Below are positions 9,599 through 17,440 of a stretch of 64,000 nt of DNA, piece by piece. The first letter of the stretch is position 1; each line of letters begins with the position of its first letter. The notes beneath the pieces are model-generated. The model searched no databases and was not told where the DNA came from. It saw only the letters and a program-made list of their open reading frames with translations. A program made the position numbers and the translations under genes. The stretch is from Planobispora rosea (lineage in GTDB: Bacteria > Actinomycetota > Actinomycetes > Streptosporangiales > Streptosporangiaceae), in contig NZ_BMQP01000034.1 of the NCBI RefSeq assembly GCF_014648175.1, positions 24,981 to 88,980 of the forward strand, written 5' to 3'.

Positions 9599-10012
9599 CT
9601 ATAGCGGCCTTCCCAGCCCGTCGCCCGAAGCGTCTCCACCGACCCCGGCGCGGTCCATCTCGCCGAACTGGTTGTCCGCGGTCCCGTCGGTGACGATCGC
9701 AACTTTCCAGCCGTCCGCGCGCAGCCGCGACAAGCCGTCCATGACCTCGGGGCGGCAGTGGACGAGATACGGCATCCGCTCCCGGTACCGCCTCCACAAC
9801 TCGTCGACCGGGTCGGACAGGGCGAAGTGAGCGCGGACCTTGGCGAAGAACTCTTCGCGGTGCGGGTAGCCGGCCCTGTCGAGAGCGATCAGCCAGTCAA
9901 CCGCCTCATGTCCAAGGCCCTGCTCGGCCGCGAACTCCCCGGCCCATACCTGAAACGCCTCATCCAGGTCCACGAGCGTGTTGTCCAGATCGAAGAGAGC
10001 AAGGCGCCGCAC
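9599..10012 (-). pseudogene. HAD-family hydrolase, truncated at the C-terminus
   Basis: The frame encodes 137 residues, whereas HAD phosphatases of this type usually have about 220. Motif I is intact (FDLDNTLVD, Asp8 and Asp10) and motif II is present (IVTDGTADN). The motif III lysine (usually in a KPDP-like segment) and the motif IV GD-x-x-x-D pair are missing: after EMDRAG the frame runs into VGGDASGDGLGRPL and stops. I found no continuation in the other frames. GTG start at 10012, 11 bases after the upstream cold-shock-like gene, suggests a two-gene operon. It lies at the boundary with the accessory segment, so insertion may have removed its 3' end. Activity is unlikely. Confidence 0.7.
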
Positions 10013-10023
10013 GGTCTCCGATC

Positions 10024-10380
10024 CTACGGGCGCCGTCGTCCGCCCCGCTCCTCTGTGTCGGCTCCCGCATGCGGGCCGTCGAAAATGATCTCCAGCGAGG
10101 ACGAGTACGCAGCGGTGTCCTCCTCGACCTCTCCGGCGCCGGGACCGGCGGCCGTTCCCTGTCGCGTCACGGCGACGGCCCGGCAGGCGAAGCCGTCCTG
10201 CATGGCGTGCTCCCAGGTGAACAGGACCTCCTCACCTTCATTCAACGTGCAGTACCGGCCAGGCAGGGCTTCTATCGCGGAGAAGTGCACCCACACCTCC
10301 CCCGGGACGCCCGGGGAGGCCAGGACTCCCCAGCCCTCCTCGCCATCCCAGGACACGACCGTTCCGGTGACCTCGTCCAT
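10024..10380 (-). CDS. Cold-shock-domain-like protein
   Basis: A protein of 118 residues. The first 65 or so resemble a cold-shock (S1-like OB) fold: TGTVVSWDGEEGWGVL, then VWVHFSAI and a basic strand; the aromatic RNP-type positions are only partly kept. The tail is acidic then basic (ERGGRRRP). It probably binds single-stranded nucleic acid in the cytoplasm. The ATG at 10380 is preferred because GGAGGG lies 10 bases upstream; the longer frame starts with a TTG that would overlap that site. A 14-bp inverted repeat lies just upstream (10416-10460). It leads the truncated HAD gene. Confidence 0.72.
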   Translation of the reverse strand: MDEVTGTVVSWDGEEGWGVLASPGVPGEVWVHFSAIEALPGRYCTLNEGEEVLFTWEHAMQDGFACRAVAVTRQGTAAGPGAGEVEEDTAAYSSSLEIIFDGPHAGADTEERGGRRRP

Positions 10381-10415
10381 CGCGCGGGCTCCCTCCAAGG
10401 GGCACAGGATGCCTT

Positions 10416-10460
10416 CTGTTCCGTCCCTGCTCCACGTCTCACGGAACAGGGACGGAACAG
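10416..10460. promoter_or_regulatory. 14-bp perfect inverted repeat upstream of the cold-shock-like gene
   Basis: Arms 10416-10429 and 10447-10460 are perfectly complementary with a 17-base spacer; the repeat unit GTTCCGT occurs twice directly and once inverted. It sits 36 bases upstream of the ATG and before the neighbouring terminator, so an operator or a 5'-leader hairpin is more likely than a terminator. Confidence 0.5.
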
Positions 10461-10471
10461 GACCCTCATGA

Positions 10472-10508
10472 AGATCGCCCCGAGGACGGCGGAGCCTCGG
10501 GGCGATCT
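10472..10508 (-). terminator. Intrinsic terminator of the acyl-CoA dehydrogenase gene
   Basis: A 14-bp stem (10472-10485 with 10495-10508), loop of 9 bases, lies 32 bases past the stop codon at 10541. There is no long T-tract, as is common in high-GC actinobacteria. Confidence 0.75.
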
Positions 10509-10540
10509 CGGCAGGAAAAGCGTCTCCGCTGTTCAGCGGC

Positions 10541-11704
10541 CTACTTCAGGAGCTGGCGGGCCATCACCATGCGCTGGATCTGGTTGGTGCCCTCGTAGAT
10601 CTGGGTGATCTTGGCGTCGCGCATCATGCGCTCGACCGGGAACTCGCTGGTGTAGCCGTACCCGCCGAGGAGCTGGACCGCGTCGGTGGTGATCTCCATC
10701 GCGGCGTCGGAGGCGGCGCACTTGGCGGCGCTGGAGAAGAACGTCAGGTCGGCCTGGGGCTGGCCGTGGGCGGCCAGCTCCGACTTGGCGGCGGCGGCGT
10801 AGGTGAGCTGGCGGGCGGCCTCGAGCTTCATCGCCATGTCGGCGAGCATGAACTGCACGCCCTGGAACTCGGCGATGGCCTTGCCGAACTGCTTGCGCTC
10901 CTTGACGTAGCCGACGGCGTAGTCCAGCGCGCCCTGGGCGATGCCGAGCGCCTGCGCGGCGATGGTGATGCGGGTGTGGTCGAGGGTGGCCAGCGCGGTC
11001 TTGAAACCGGTGCCGGGCTCGCCGATCATCCGGGACGCCGGGATGCGGACGTCCTCCAGGATGACCTGGCGGGTCGGGGAGCCCTTGATGCCGAGCTTCT
11101 TCTCCTTCGGGCCGAAGCTGACGCCCTCGTCGGACTTCTCCACGACGAACGCGGAGATGCCCCGGGCGCCGACGCCGGGCTCGGTCACGGCCATCACCGT
11201 GTAGTACTCCGACACCCCGGCGTTGGTGATCCACATCTTCGCGCCGTTGAGCACGTAGTGGTCGCCGTCCGCCACCGCGCGGGTCTTCATCGACGCGGCG
11301 TCGCTGCCCGCCTCGGCCTCGGACAGGGCATAGGAGAACATCGCCTCACCCCGCGCGACCGGCGCGAGGTACTGCTGCTTGAGCTCCTCCGACGCCGACA
11401 GCAGCAGCGGCACGGTGCCGAGCTTGTTGACCGCCGGGATCAGCGAGGACGACGCGCAGGCCCGCGCCACCTCCTCGATGACGATCACGGTCGCGAGCGC
11501 GTCGGCGCCCGCGCCGCCGTACTCCTCGGGGATGTGCACGGCGTGCAGGTCGGCGGCGACGAGCGCCTTGTAGACGTCCCAGGGGAACTCCCCCGTCTCG
11601 TCGGCCTCGGCGGCCCGGGGGGCGATCTTCTCGTCGGCGAGGGCGCGGGCGGTCTCCCGGAGCATCTGGTGCTCCTCGGGCAGCGCGTAGAGAGGGAAGC
11701 TCAT
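10541..11704 (-). CDS. fadE25: Acyl-CoA dehydrogenase (FadE25-type)
   Basis: This 387-residue FAD enzyme introduces the alpha,beta double bond into acyl-CoA esters and passes electrons to ETF. Both family signatures are clear: YALSEAEAGSD mid-protein and GGYGYTSEFPVERMMRDAKI near the end, with the catalytic glutamate in QIYEGTNQIQR (Glu371). Remembered Mycobacterium FadE25 is closely similar over its whole length, and the purE-purK neighbourhood is the same as there. The start at 11704 was chosen over the much longer open frame because the protein begins MSFPLYALPEEHQMLRE as in homologues, and because a TACTAT -10 element lies 6 bases upstream with no Shine-Dalgarno site, which points to a leaderless message. 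Exact acyl chain preference is unknown. Confidence 0.93.
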   Translation of the reverse strand: MSFPLYALPEEHQMLRETARALADEKIAPRAAEADETGEFPWDVYKALVAADLHAVHIPEEYGGAGADALATVIVIEEVARACASSSLIPAVNKLGTVPLLLSASEELKQQYLAPVARGEAMFSYALSEAEAGSDAASMKTRAVADGDHYVLNGAKMWITNAGVSEYYTVMAVTEPGVGARGISAFVVEKSDEGVSFGPKEKKLGIKGSPTRQVILEDVRIPASRMIGEPGTGFKTALATLDHTRITIAAQALGIAQGALDYAVGYVKERKQFGKAIAEFQGVQFMLADMAMKLEAARQLTYAAAAKSELAAHGQPQADLTFFSSAAKCAASDAAMEITTDAVQLLGGYGYTSEFPVERMMRDAKITQIYEGTNQIQRMVMARQLLK

Positions 11705-11710
11705 GAGAAA

Positions 11711-11727
11711 ATAGTAGGACGTCCAAC
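11711..11727 (-). promoter_or_regulatory. Leaderless promoter with overlapping operator for fadE25
   Basis: On the minus strand TACTAT (11716-11711) lies 6 bases before the ATG, so transcription would begin at or next to the A of ATG. The dyad GTAGGACGTCCAAC (11714-11727; GTnGGACGTCCnAC, 12 of 14 symmetric) overlaps this -10 and is placed as a repressor site, probably for a TetR-type acyl-CoA-responsive regulator. The regulator is not in the window. Confidence 0.65.
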
Positions 11728-12024
11728 AAACCGTGGACCGACTCACGGGTGTGATATGTGCCGCTCCGTGTTTGCGCAGGTGAGCGGGGGAAGGTGCGCT
11801 CTCCGGGGACGGCCTCCCGACCCTCCGGGTCCGTCCTGACCGGCCGCTGCCGGCGCGCCCGGGTCGCCTCCGCCTTCCATCCGTCTTCCGCGGCGGCCCG
11901 CACGGCGGACCGGGGACGGCTCCCGATCTTCCTGTCAAAGGCCGCAAGCATAGGTACTAAAAGAGAATGTCAAGGATGCCGGTACCCTGTCCGCGACGGA
12001 TTGGGAGAACCGAAAGGATCCGCA
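11728..12024. other. Divergent intergenic region fadE25/ugd
   Basis: It holds no convincing gene although frames on both strands stay open. For the rightward ugd gene, CTGTCA (11932-11937), 17 bases and TACTAA (11955-11960) form a weak -35/-10 pair; a 65-base leader follows. Confidence 0.4.
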
Positions 12025-13344
12025 GTGGCCTACCGCCTGACTGTGCTGGGGACCGGATACCTGGGCGCCACGCATGCGGCCTGCATGGCCGAGCTGGGCT
12101 TCGAGGTGCTCGGCCTGGACGTCGACGCAGCAAAGGTCGCCAGCCTGCAGGCCGGGCACCTGCCCATCCACGAGCCCGGCCTGGAGGAGATCCTCCGCCG
12201 TAACCTGGCCAACGGCCGGCTGCGCTTCACCACCTCCTACGCCGAGGCCGCGGCCTTCGGCGAGGTGCACTTCGTGTGCGTGGGCACCCCGCAGAAGAAG
12301 GGCGAGTACGCCGCCGACGTCTCCTACCTGGACGCGGTGATCGAGTCCCTGGCCCCGCACCTGGAGCGCGAGTGCCTGGTGGTGGGTAAATCCACCGTCC
12401 CGGTCGGCACCGCCGCCCGCCTGGCCGACAAGCTGGCCCGCCTGGCGCCCGCCGGCGAAGGCGCCGAGCTGGCCTGGAATCCCGAGTTCCTGCGCGAGGG
12501 CTTCGCGGTGAGCGACACCATGAGCCCCGACCGGATCGTGCTGGGTGTGCGCTCGGAGAAGGCCGAAAAAGTCATGCGGGAGGTGTACGCCTCCATGCTG
12601 GAGGCCGGCACGCCGCTGGTGGTCACCGACTATCCCACCGCCGAGCTGGTCAAGGTCGCCGCCAACGCCTTCCTGGCCACGAAGATCTCTTTCATCAACG
12701 CGATGGCCGAGGTGTGCGAGACCGCGCACGCCGATGTCAAGCAGCTGTCGCAGGCCCTGTCGTACGACGAGCGCATCGGCGGGCGCTTCCTCAACCCGGG
12801 ACTCGGGTTCGGCGGAGGTTGCCTGCCCAAGGACATCCGGGCGTTCATGGCCCGGGCCGGGGAGCTGGGCGCCGACCAGGCGCTGACGTTCCTGCGGGAG
12901 GTGGACGCCATCAACATGCGCCGCCGGGCCCGCATGGTGGACCTGGCCCGCGAGCTGACCGGGGGCTCCTTCGCCGGCTGCACGGTGGCGGTGCTGGGGG
13001 CGGCCTTCAAGCCCAACTCCGACGACATCCGCGACTCCCCCGCGCTGGACGTGGCCACCAGCATCGCGGCCCAGGGCGGGCGGGTCACCGTCTACGACCC
13101 CATCGCGCTGGACAACGCCCGCCGTGCCCATCCCGAGCTGGCCTACGGCACCTCGGCCCTCGACGCCGCCCGCGACGCCCACGTCGTGCTGCTGCTGACC
13201 GAGTGGCAGGAGTTCGTCGACCTCGACCCCGAGGAGCTGGGGTCCGTCGTCGCCCAGCGGAAGATCGTCGACGGCCGCAACGCCCTCGACGCCGAGACCT
13301 GGCGCGCCGCCGGCTGGCACTACCGCGCCCTCGGCCGCCCGTAG
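12025..13344 (+). CDS. ugd: UDP-glucose 6-dehydrogenase
   Basis: The enzyme (439 residues) oxidises UDP-glucose to UDP-glucuronate with two NAD+, feeding glycan and exopolysaccharide synthesis in the cytoplasm. Residues 7-14 form the NAD-binding loop VLGTGYLG; the substrate Lys/Asn helix is AELVKVAANAFLATKISF; the catalytic cysteine is Cys266 in GFGGGCLPKDIRA; the C-terminal UDP-binding domain has LGAAFKPNSDDIRDSPA. GTG 12025 is chosen because AAAGGA lies 6 bases upstream and the protein then starts at its first beta strand; the frame extends 267 bases further up but that part reads as noise. It stands alone, divergent from fadE25. Confidence 0.94.
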   Translation: MAYRLTVLGTGYLGATHAACMAELGFEVLGLDVDAAKVASLQAGHLPIHEPGLEEILRRNLANGRLRFTTSYAEAAAFGEVHFVCVGTPQKKGEYAADVSYLDAVIESLAPHLERECLVVGKSTVPVGTAARLADKLARLAPAGEGAELAWNPEFLREGFAVSDTMSPDRIVLGVRSEKAEKVMREVYASMLEAGTPLVVTDYPTAELVKVAANAFLATKISFINAMAEVCETAHADVKQLSQALSYDERIGGRFLNPGLGFGGGCLPKDIRAFMARAGELGADQALTFLREVDAINMRRRARMVDLARELTGGSFAGCTVAVLGAAFKPNSDDIRDSPALDVATSIAAQGGRVTVYDPIALDNARRAHPELAYGTSALDAARDAHVVLLLTEWQEFVDLDPEELGSVVAQRKIVDGRNALDAETWRAAGWHYRALGRP

Positions 13345-13349
13345 CGCGC

Positions 13350-13371
13350 CCCCGGTCCTGCGTGGCCGGGG
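13350..13371 (+). terminator. Possible terminator of ugd
   Basis: CCCCGG-t-CC (13350-13358) pairs with GGCCGGGG (13364-13371) with one bulged base, 5 bases after the ugd stop. No T-tract follows. Confidence 0.4.
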
Positions 13372-13413
13372 TCCCCGCTCTCTCCGCAGGCGTTCTTTCC
13401 CGTACGGGCGACG

Positions 13414-13647
13414 TCAGACGTCGAACTCGCCGAGTCTCACGCCGCCGACGAAGGCGTCCCACTCGGCCTGGGTGAAGAAGAGCTTGGGACCGTCGGGATC
13501 CTTGGAGTCGCGCAGCACGTACAGGGGGCCGGGGCCGGCCTTGTGGCCGTCACCGGGGTTGTCCACCACGGCCACCTCGACGCAGCTCCCGCCGTCGTCG
13601 CCCGGAGCCGCCCGGTGCCAGATCGCCTCGCTCAGGTCAGCTTCCAC
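13414..13647 (-). CDS. DUF397 domain protein
   Basis: A 77-residue DUF397 protein: LSEAIWHRA at the start, CVEVAVVD in the middle and LYVLRDSKDPDGPKLFFTQA near the end, all family hallmarks. DUF397 proteins are small actinobacterial factors normally paired with an XRE-family regulator and linked to development or morphology; no such partner is adjacent here. The GTG at 13647 is preferred because AAGGTGGT lies just upstream and homologues start near this point; an in-frame ATG at 13677 would add ten glycine- and acid-rich residues. Confidence 0.8.
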   Translation of the reverse strand: MEADLSEAIWHRAAPGDDGGSCVEVAVVDNPGDGHKAGPGPLYVLRDSKDPDGPKLFFTQAEWDAFVGGVRLGEFDV

Positions 13648-13731
13648 GTCACCACCACCTTCGTCAGCAGTCGGCATACACAGTATCGGCGGGCCGGGCC
13701 GTTCCCCCGCGTTCACCACGGCGGAGTTCCC

Positions 13732-14139
13732 TCAGTCCACTTCCTCCGGCGCGAAGTAGTCGCGCAGCAGGGCGATCTTCCCGTCCCGCATGCGGAAGAT
13801 CTTCAGGAGCGACATGACCGTGGCGCCTCCGGGCGTGTCGAAGGCGGTGTCGATCTCGACGACGAACACGTCGGGATCTGCGGTGGTGTGGACCAGATAG
13901 CGGGACCTGTCCACGTTCAACACGCGGTCGGTGCGCGCCGGGGGGCGCTCGTAGTACGCGGCCAGCCCCTTACGGATCTCCTCGCGCCCCTCCATCCGCC
14001 GGGGGAACGCGCGACCGGCAGGGAGGAGCGGCGACTCCAGGACGCCGTCCGAGGTGAACATCTCGGCCAGCGCGTCGGCGTCGCGGACCATCGTGAGCCA
14101 GACGTAACGCTGGTAGATCTCCAGGGAGGTCGCGGTCAT
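13732..14139 (-). CDS. NTF2/SnoaL-like protein
   Basis: A 135-residue single-domain protein of the nuclear-transport-factor-2-like cone fold: helical start (SLEIYQRYVWLTMVRDADAL), then FTSDGVLESP, a REEIRKGLAAYY helix and a curved sheet ending MRDGKIALLRDYFAPEEV. This is the pattern of SnoaL-like polyketide cyclases, steroid isomerases and limonene-epoxide hydrolases; the exact reaction cannot be told. AAGGAG lies 5 bases before the ATG. It follows a spacer with two direct 15-bp repeats and seems to be monocistronic. Confidence 0.8.
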   Translation of the reverse strand: MTATSLEIYQRYVWLTMVRDADALAEMFTSDGVLESPLLPAGRAFPRRMEGREEIRKGLAAYYERPPARTDRVLNVDRSRYLVHTTADPDVFVVEIDTAFDTPGGATVMSLLKIFRMRDGKIALLRDYFAPEEVD

Positions 14140-14290
14140 GGCGGGCTCCTTCGGCTCTCCTCGCCCGGGATCGCCGGGATCGCCGGTATCGTCGAGATCA
14201 CCGGATCACCGGGATCGCCCAGGGCATCCGGAACGTCCGCGGCGTTCATCGCCTTCGGATCATCCGGAGCGCCCGGCGGCGTTCGGGCGT

Positions 14291-14323
14291 TGAAACTGTC
14301 CCAGCTGGTGAAACTATCCCAGC
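14291..14323. repeat. Direct repeat of 15 bp, period 18
   Basis: TGAAACTGTCCCAGC (14291-14305) and TGAAACTATCCCAGC (14309-14323) differ by one base. They lie about 150 bases upstream of the NTF2-like gene and just after purE (stop at 14353, minus strand). The adjoining 14160-14280 is rich in GATC/CCGG tracts. They could be tandem regulator sites or a simple duplication. Confidence 0.6.
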
Positions 14324-14352
14324 CGGCCCGCCGGGGCCATAGCCCGCCGGGC

Positions 14353-14856
14353 TCAGCCGCCGAGACCGGCCGCCTCCTCCCGGAGCCTGGCGCCCTTGGC
14401 GTGGGCCTGGTCCCGCAGGGCGGACTGGAACTCCTCCATCTTCGCCCGCAGTTCCGCGTCGGCGGCGGCGAGGATCCGTACGGCCAGCAGCCCGGCGTTG
14501 CGGGCACCGCCGATGGCGACGGTGGCGACCGGCACCCCGGCCGGCATCTGGACGATGGACAGCAGGGAGTCCATGCCGTCGAGGTACTTCAGCGGGACGG
14601 GAACGCCGATCACCGGGAGCGGGGTCACCGAGGCGAGCATGCCGGGCAGGTGGGCGGCGCCCCCGGCCCCGGCGATGATCACCTTCAGCCCGCGCTCCGC
14701 CGCCCGCGTGCCGTACTCGATCATCTCCTGGGGCATGCGGTGCGCGGAGACCACGTCGGCCTCGAACGGCACGCCGAACTCGGCCAGCGCCTCGGCGGCC
14801 AGCCGCATCACCGGCCAGTCGGAGTCACTGCCCATCACGATGCCGACGGTGGCCAT
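14353..14856 (-). CDS. purE: N5-carboxyaminoimidazole ribonucleotide mutase
   Basis: PurE moves the carboxyl group of N5-CAIR to C4 of the imidazole ring in purine synthesis, after PurK. The 167 residues show GSDSD (9-13), SAHR with the catalytic His39, and GGAAHLPGM (65-73), the class I PurE set. The start at 14856 has AAGGAGG upstream; the frame stays open for 780 bases more but that is antisense-like noise over purK. purK lies 110 bases upstream on the same strand, so the two are probably co-transcribed in the order purK-purE. Confidence 0.96.
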   Translation of the reverse strand: MATVGIVMGSDSDWPVMRLAAEALAEFGVPFEADVVSAHRMPQEMIEYGTRAAERGLKVIIAGAGGAAHLPGMLASVTPLPVIGVPVPLKYLDGMDSLLSIVQMPAGVPVATVAIGGARNAGLLAVRILAAADAELRAKMEEFQSALRDQAHAKGARLREEAAGLGG

Positions 14857-14966
14857 GCGCCCTCCTTCACCGGGCGCTCGCCCGATCGTGTCGTGCCCGG
14901 TCATGACGGGCGTCTCTCGTCCGTGACCGTCCCGGGCCCGGTCACCCGTGCACGGTCGGGTGGTGG

Positions 14967-16127
14967 TCAGGTGTAGACGCCGTCGGCCAGGTAGGCGGCG
15001 GCGTGCCGGGCCCGGGCGCGGACCTCGTCGAGGTCCGTTCCGAGCGCGGTGACGTGCCCGATCTTGCGGCCGGGCCGTACGTCCTTGCCATAGAAATGGA
15101 TCTTGATTCCCGGGTCGTGGGCCATCACGTGCTCGTACCGGGAGAAGACGTCCGGGTCGTCGCCGCCGAGGAGGTTGGCCATCACGACGACGGGCGCGGC
15201 CAGCGCGGGCGAGCCGAGCGGGAGGTCCAGGACGGCACGCACGTGCTGCTCGAACTGGGAGGTACGGGCGCCGTCGATGGTCCAGTGGCCGCTGTTGTGC
15301 GGGCGCATGGCCAGCTCGTTCACCACGAGCCCGGAGGAGGTCTCGAACATCTCCACCGCCAGCAGCCCGGTCACGCCCAGCTCGGTGGCGATCTTGAGGG
15401 CGATCCCCTGCGCGACCGCGGCCCGCTCGGGGTCGAGGCCGGGCGCGGGGGCGAGGACCTCGACGCAGATGCCGTCCTTCTGCACGGTCTCCACCACCGG
15501 ATAGCTGACGCCCTGCCCGTGCGGGGAGCGGGCGACGAGCACGGCCAGCTCCCGCTCGAACGGCACCAACGCCTCGGCCATCAGCGGCACCCCGCTCGCG
15601 AGGACCTCCGCGGCCTCCTCCCCGGACCGGCAGACCCACACGCCCCGGCCGTCGTAGCCGCCGCGCACGGCCTTGAGCACGACCGGCCAGCCGTGCTCGG
15701 CGGCGAACTCCTCCACCTCGGCGGCCGCGGCGATGCGCCGCCAGGCCGGGCAGGGGGCGCCGATCGCGGTCAGCCGCTCGCGCATCACGGCCTTGTCCTG
15801 GGCGTGCACGAGCGCCTGGGCGCCGGGGTGCACGGCGTGGCCGTCCGCGGCCAGTGCGGCGATGTGCTCGGTGGGGACGTGCTCGTGGTCGAAGGTGATC
15901 GCGTCGCAGCCCTGGGCGAACGCGCGCAGGTCGGCCAGGTCGCGGTAGTCGCCCAGACGCGCGTCGGCGACCACCCGGGCCGCGCTGTCACCGGCGGACT
16001 CGGCCAGCACCCGCAGTTCCACACCGAGCGCGATGGCCGCCTGCTGGGTCATCCGGGCCAGCTGGCCCGCTCCGATCATGCCGACGACGGGGCCGATGGG
16101 GTGACCGGCCGGAGAAGTGCTGCTCAC
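14967..16127 (-). CDS. purK: N5-carboxyaminoimidazole ribonucleotide synthase
   Basis: PurK is an ATP-grasp enzyme that makes N5-CAIR from AIR, bicarbonate and ATP, the substrate of PurE next door. The 386 residues start with a dinucleotide-like loop (VVGMIGAGQLARM), carry the ATP-grasp glycine loop LKAVRGGYDGRG (to residue 162) and the conserved NELAMRPHNSGHWTIDGA segment that binds Mg-ATP and AIR. GTG start at 16127. The gene order with fadE25 and GtrA is that of Mycobacterium. Nothing unusual is seen. Confidence 0.96.
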   Translation of the reverse strand: MSSTSPAGHPIGPVVGMIGAGQLARMTQQAAIALGVELRVLAESAGDSAARVVADARLGDYRDLADLRAFAQGCDAITFDHEHVPTEHIAALAADGHAVHPGAQALVHAQDKAVMRERLTAIGAPCPAWRRIAAAAEVEEFAAEHGWPVVLKAVRGGYDGRGVWVCRSGEEAAEVLASGVPLMAEALVPFERELAVLVARSPHGQGVSYPVVETVQKDGICVEVLAPAPGLDPERAAVAQGIALKIATELGVTGLLAVEMFETSSGLVVNELAMRPHNSGHWTIDGARTSQFEQHVRAVLDLPLGSPALAAPVVVMANLLGGDDPDVFSRYEHVMAHDPGIKIHFYGKDVRPGRKIGHVTALGTDLDEVRARARHAAAYLADGVYT

Positions 16128-16204
16128 GTCCGCTGAGCTTACCGCCCCCCGGTACGGCCGCAGGCAGCGGCGGGCCTCCGCGTCAGCCGGTGGTGAGGGA
16201 GGGG

Positions 16205-17149
16205 TCAGCCGGTGGTCAGGGAGGCGAGGCCGCGGCGGACGGCGACGGTGGAGACCTTCCCCTCTCCGGTGATCTCGGTGACGAGAAGCACGATCTCGGT
16301 CCCGGTCAGCTCGGGGGCCCTGACGCTGCCGGTGAACCCGCGCAGGTCGTCCTTGCCGTAGATCGGGCGGGCGAGGGAGGACCGTCCGGCCCCCGGCCGC
16401 TGCCGGTACTCGATCTCCAGGGCGTGGACCACCAGCGCGCCTCCGCCCGGCAGCAGCAGCGCGCGCTGCGGGCCGACGAGCAGCCGGACGTCGGTGGTGA
16501 GCCGGTCGGGCCGGACCGTCCCCGGCCGCCTGCCCAGCTCCGCGAGCAGTTCCGCGGCGACGTCGCCCTTGGGGAACCTCACGCCGCTGACCCCGGCGGG
16601 GTCGGTGAGGTACGTCAGGTAGCGCTGCGGCACCAGGCGGGCCTTGACCCCGGTGGAGGGGTCGCCGGAGGGTACGGCGCCGCCGCGGGGCTCGGGGGCG
16701 TCACCGCCGTCCGCCGGGATGGGACCCGCGGCGAGCCGCCAGCGCTCGTCCTCGTGGACGAAGAGGAAGTAGGCCGGGCGGGGCTCCCGGGCCAGGGCCA
16801 CGAACCAGCGGTCCTCTCCCGCCTCGGCGGGCAGGAAGAACTCCGGGTCGCCGTACTCCTCGCGGGTGGGAGCCGGGCGGCCGTTCCGGGTTGCCTCGCA
16901 GGCACGGCCGCCCAGCGTATTCTCCGCCCAGGTGGTCAGCTGCTCGACCGCCGCGCAGTCCCGGTCCCGCCAGGCGTCGTCGAGCTGCTGGAGCAGTTCG
17001 AACGCCTGGACCGCCTCGGCGCGCTCGATCGTGCGGGCGGATGCCTTCGGAGACGCCCCGGTCTCGGGAACCGCCCGCTCCTCGCTCGGCACGCCGCAGC
17101 CCGTCACGGCGCACAGGCCGAGGAGCAGGGCGAACAGTCGGCGAGGCAA
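16205..17149 (-). CDS. Secreted lipoprotein of unknown function
   Basis: A 314-residue protein with a lipobox: MPRRLFALLLGLCAVTGCGV, where Cys18 would be lipid-modified. The mature part has AWRDRDCAAVEQL and ENTLGGRACEAT, two cysteines that may form a disulfide, then a beta-rich body (DRWFVALAREPRPAYFLFV). No catalytic motif is recognised. It resembles unassigned actinobacterial lipoproteins that measure or bind something outside the membrane. It is divergent from gtrA, and its 78-base distance to purK argues for a separate unit or readthrough into purK. Confidence 0.82.
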   Translation of the reverse strand: MPRRLFALLLGLCAVTGCGVPSEERAVPETGASPKASARTIERAEAVQAFELLQQLDDAWRDRDCAAVEQLTTWAENTLGGRACEATRNGRPAPTREEYGDPEFFLPAEAGEDRWFVALAREPRPAYFLFVHEDERWRLAAGPIPADGGDAPEPRGGAVPSGDPSTGVKARLVPQRYLTYLTDPAGVSGVRFPKGDVAAELLAELGRRPGTVRPDRLTTDVRLLVGPQRALLLPGGGALVVHALEIEYRQRPGAGRSSLARPIYGKDDLRGFTGSVRAPELTGTEIVLLVTEITGEGKVSTVAVRRGLASLTTG

Positions 17150-17440
17150 ACGATGGTCCCGGGGTTCTGGCCGTCTGGTCGGCGATCCGTCTGGAACCGA
17201 TCACGGAAGGTGAGCTTCCCCTGAAACCTTCCCGCGATCTATCCGATCAGGGTAGCGTCAGATTCCCGGATTTATCCGTCGTTGTGCGACATTTATGTAA
17301 ATGTTCTTGAGCACCGGTGATGAACTGATCCGACCGGCTCCCGCACGGCGACGCGGAGCACCCCGGTAGCCTGGGGAGAACGCCCGAGATCCACCAGACG
17401 GGGGATCCGCAGCCGACCCGGAAAGGACCGTGCAGCAGAC

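Noticed and set aside
14136..14507. Leftward frame after purE encoding SWDSFTSWDSFN
   Set aside because: Starts inside purE in another frame; its unique part is simple-sequence DNA without a ribosome site.
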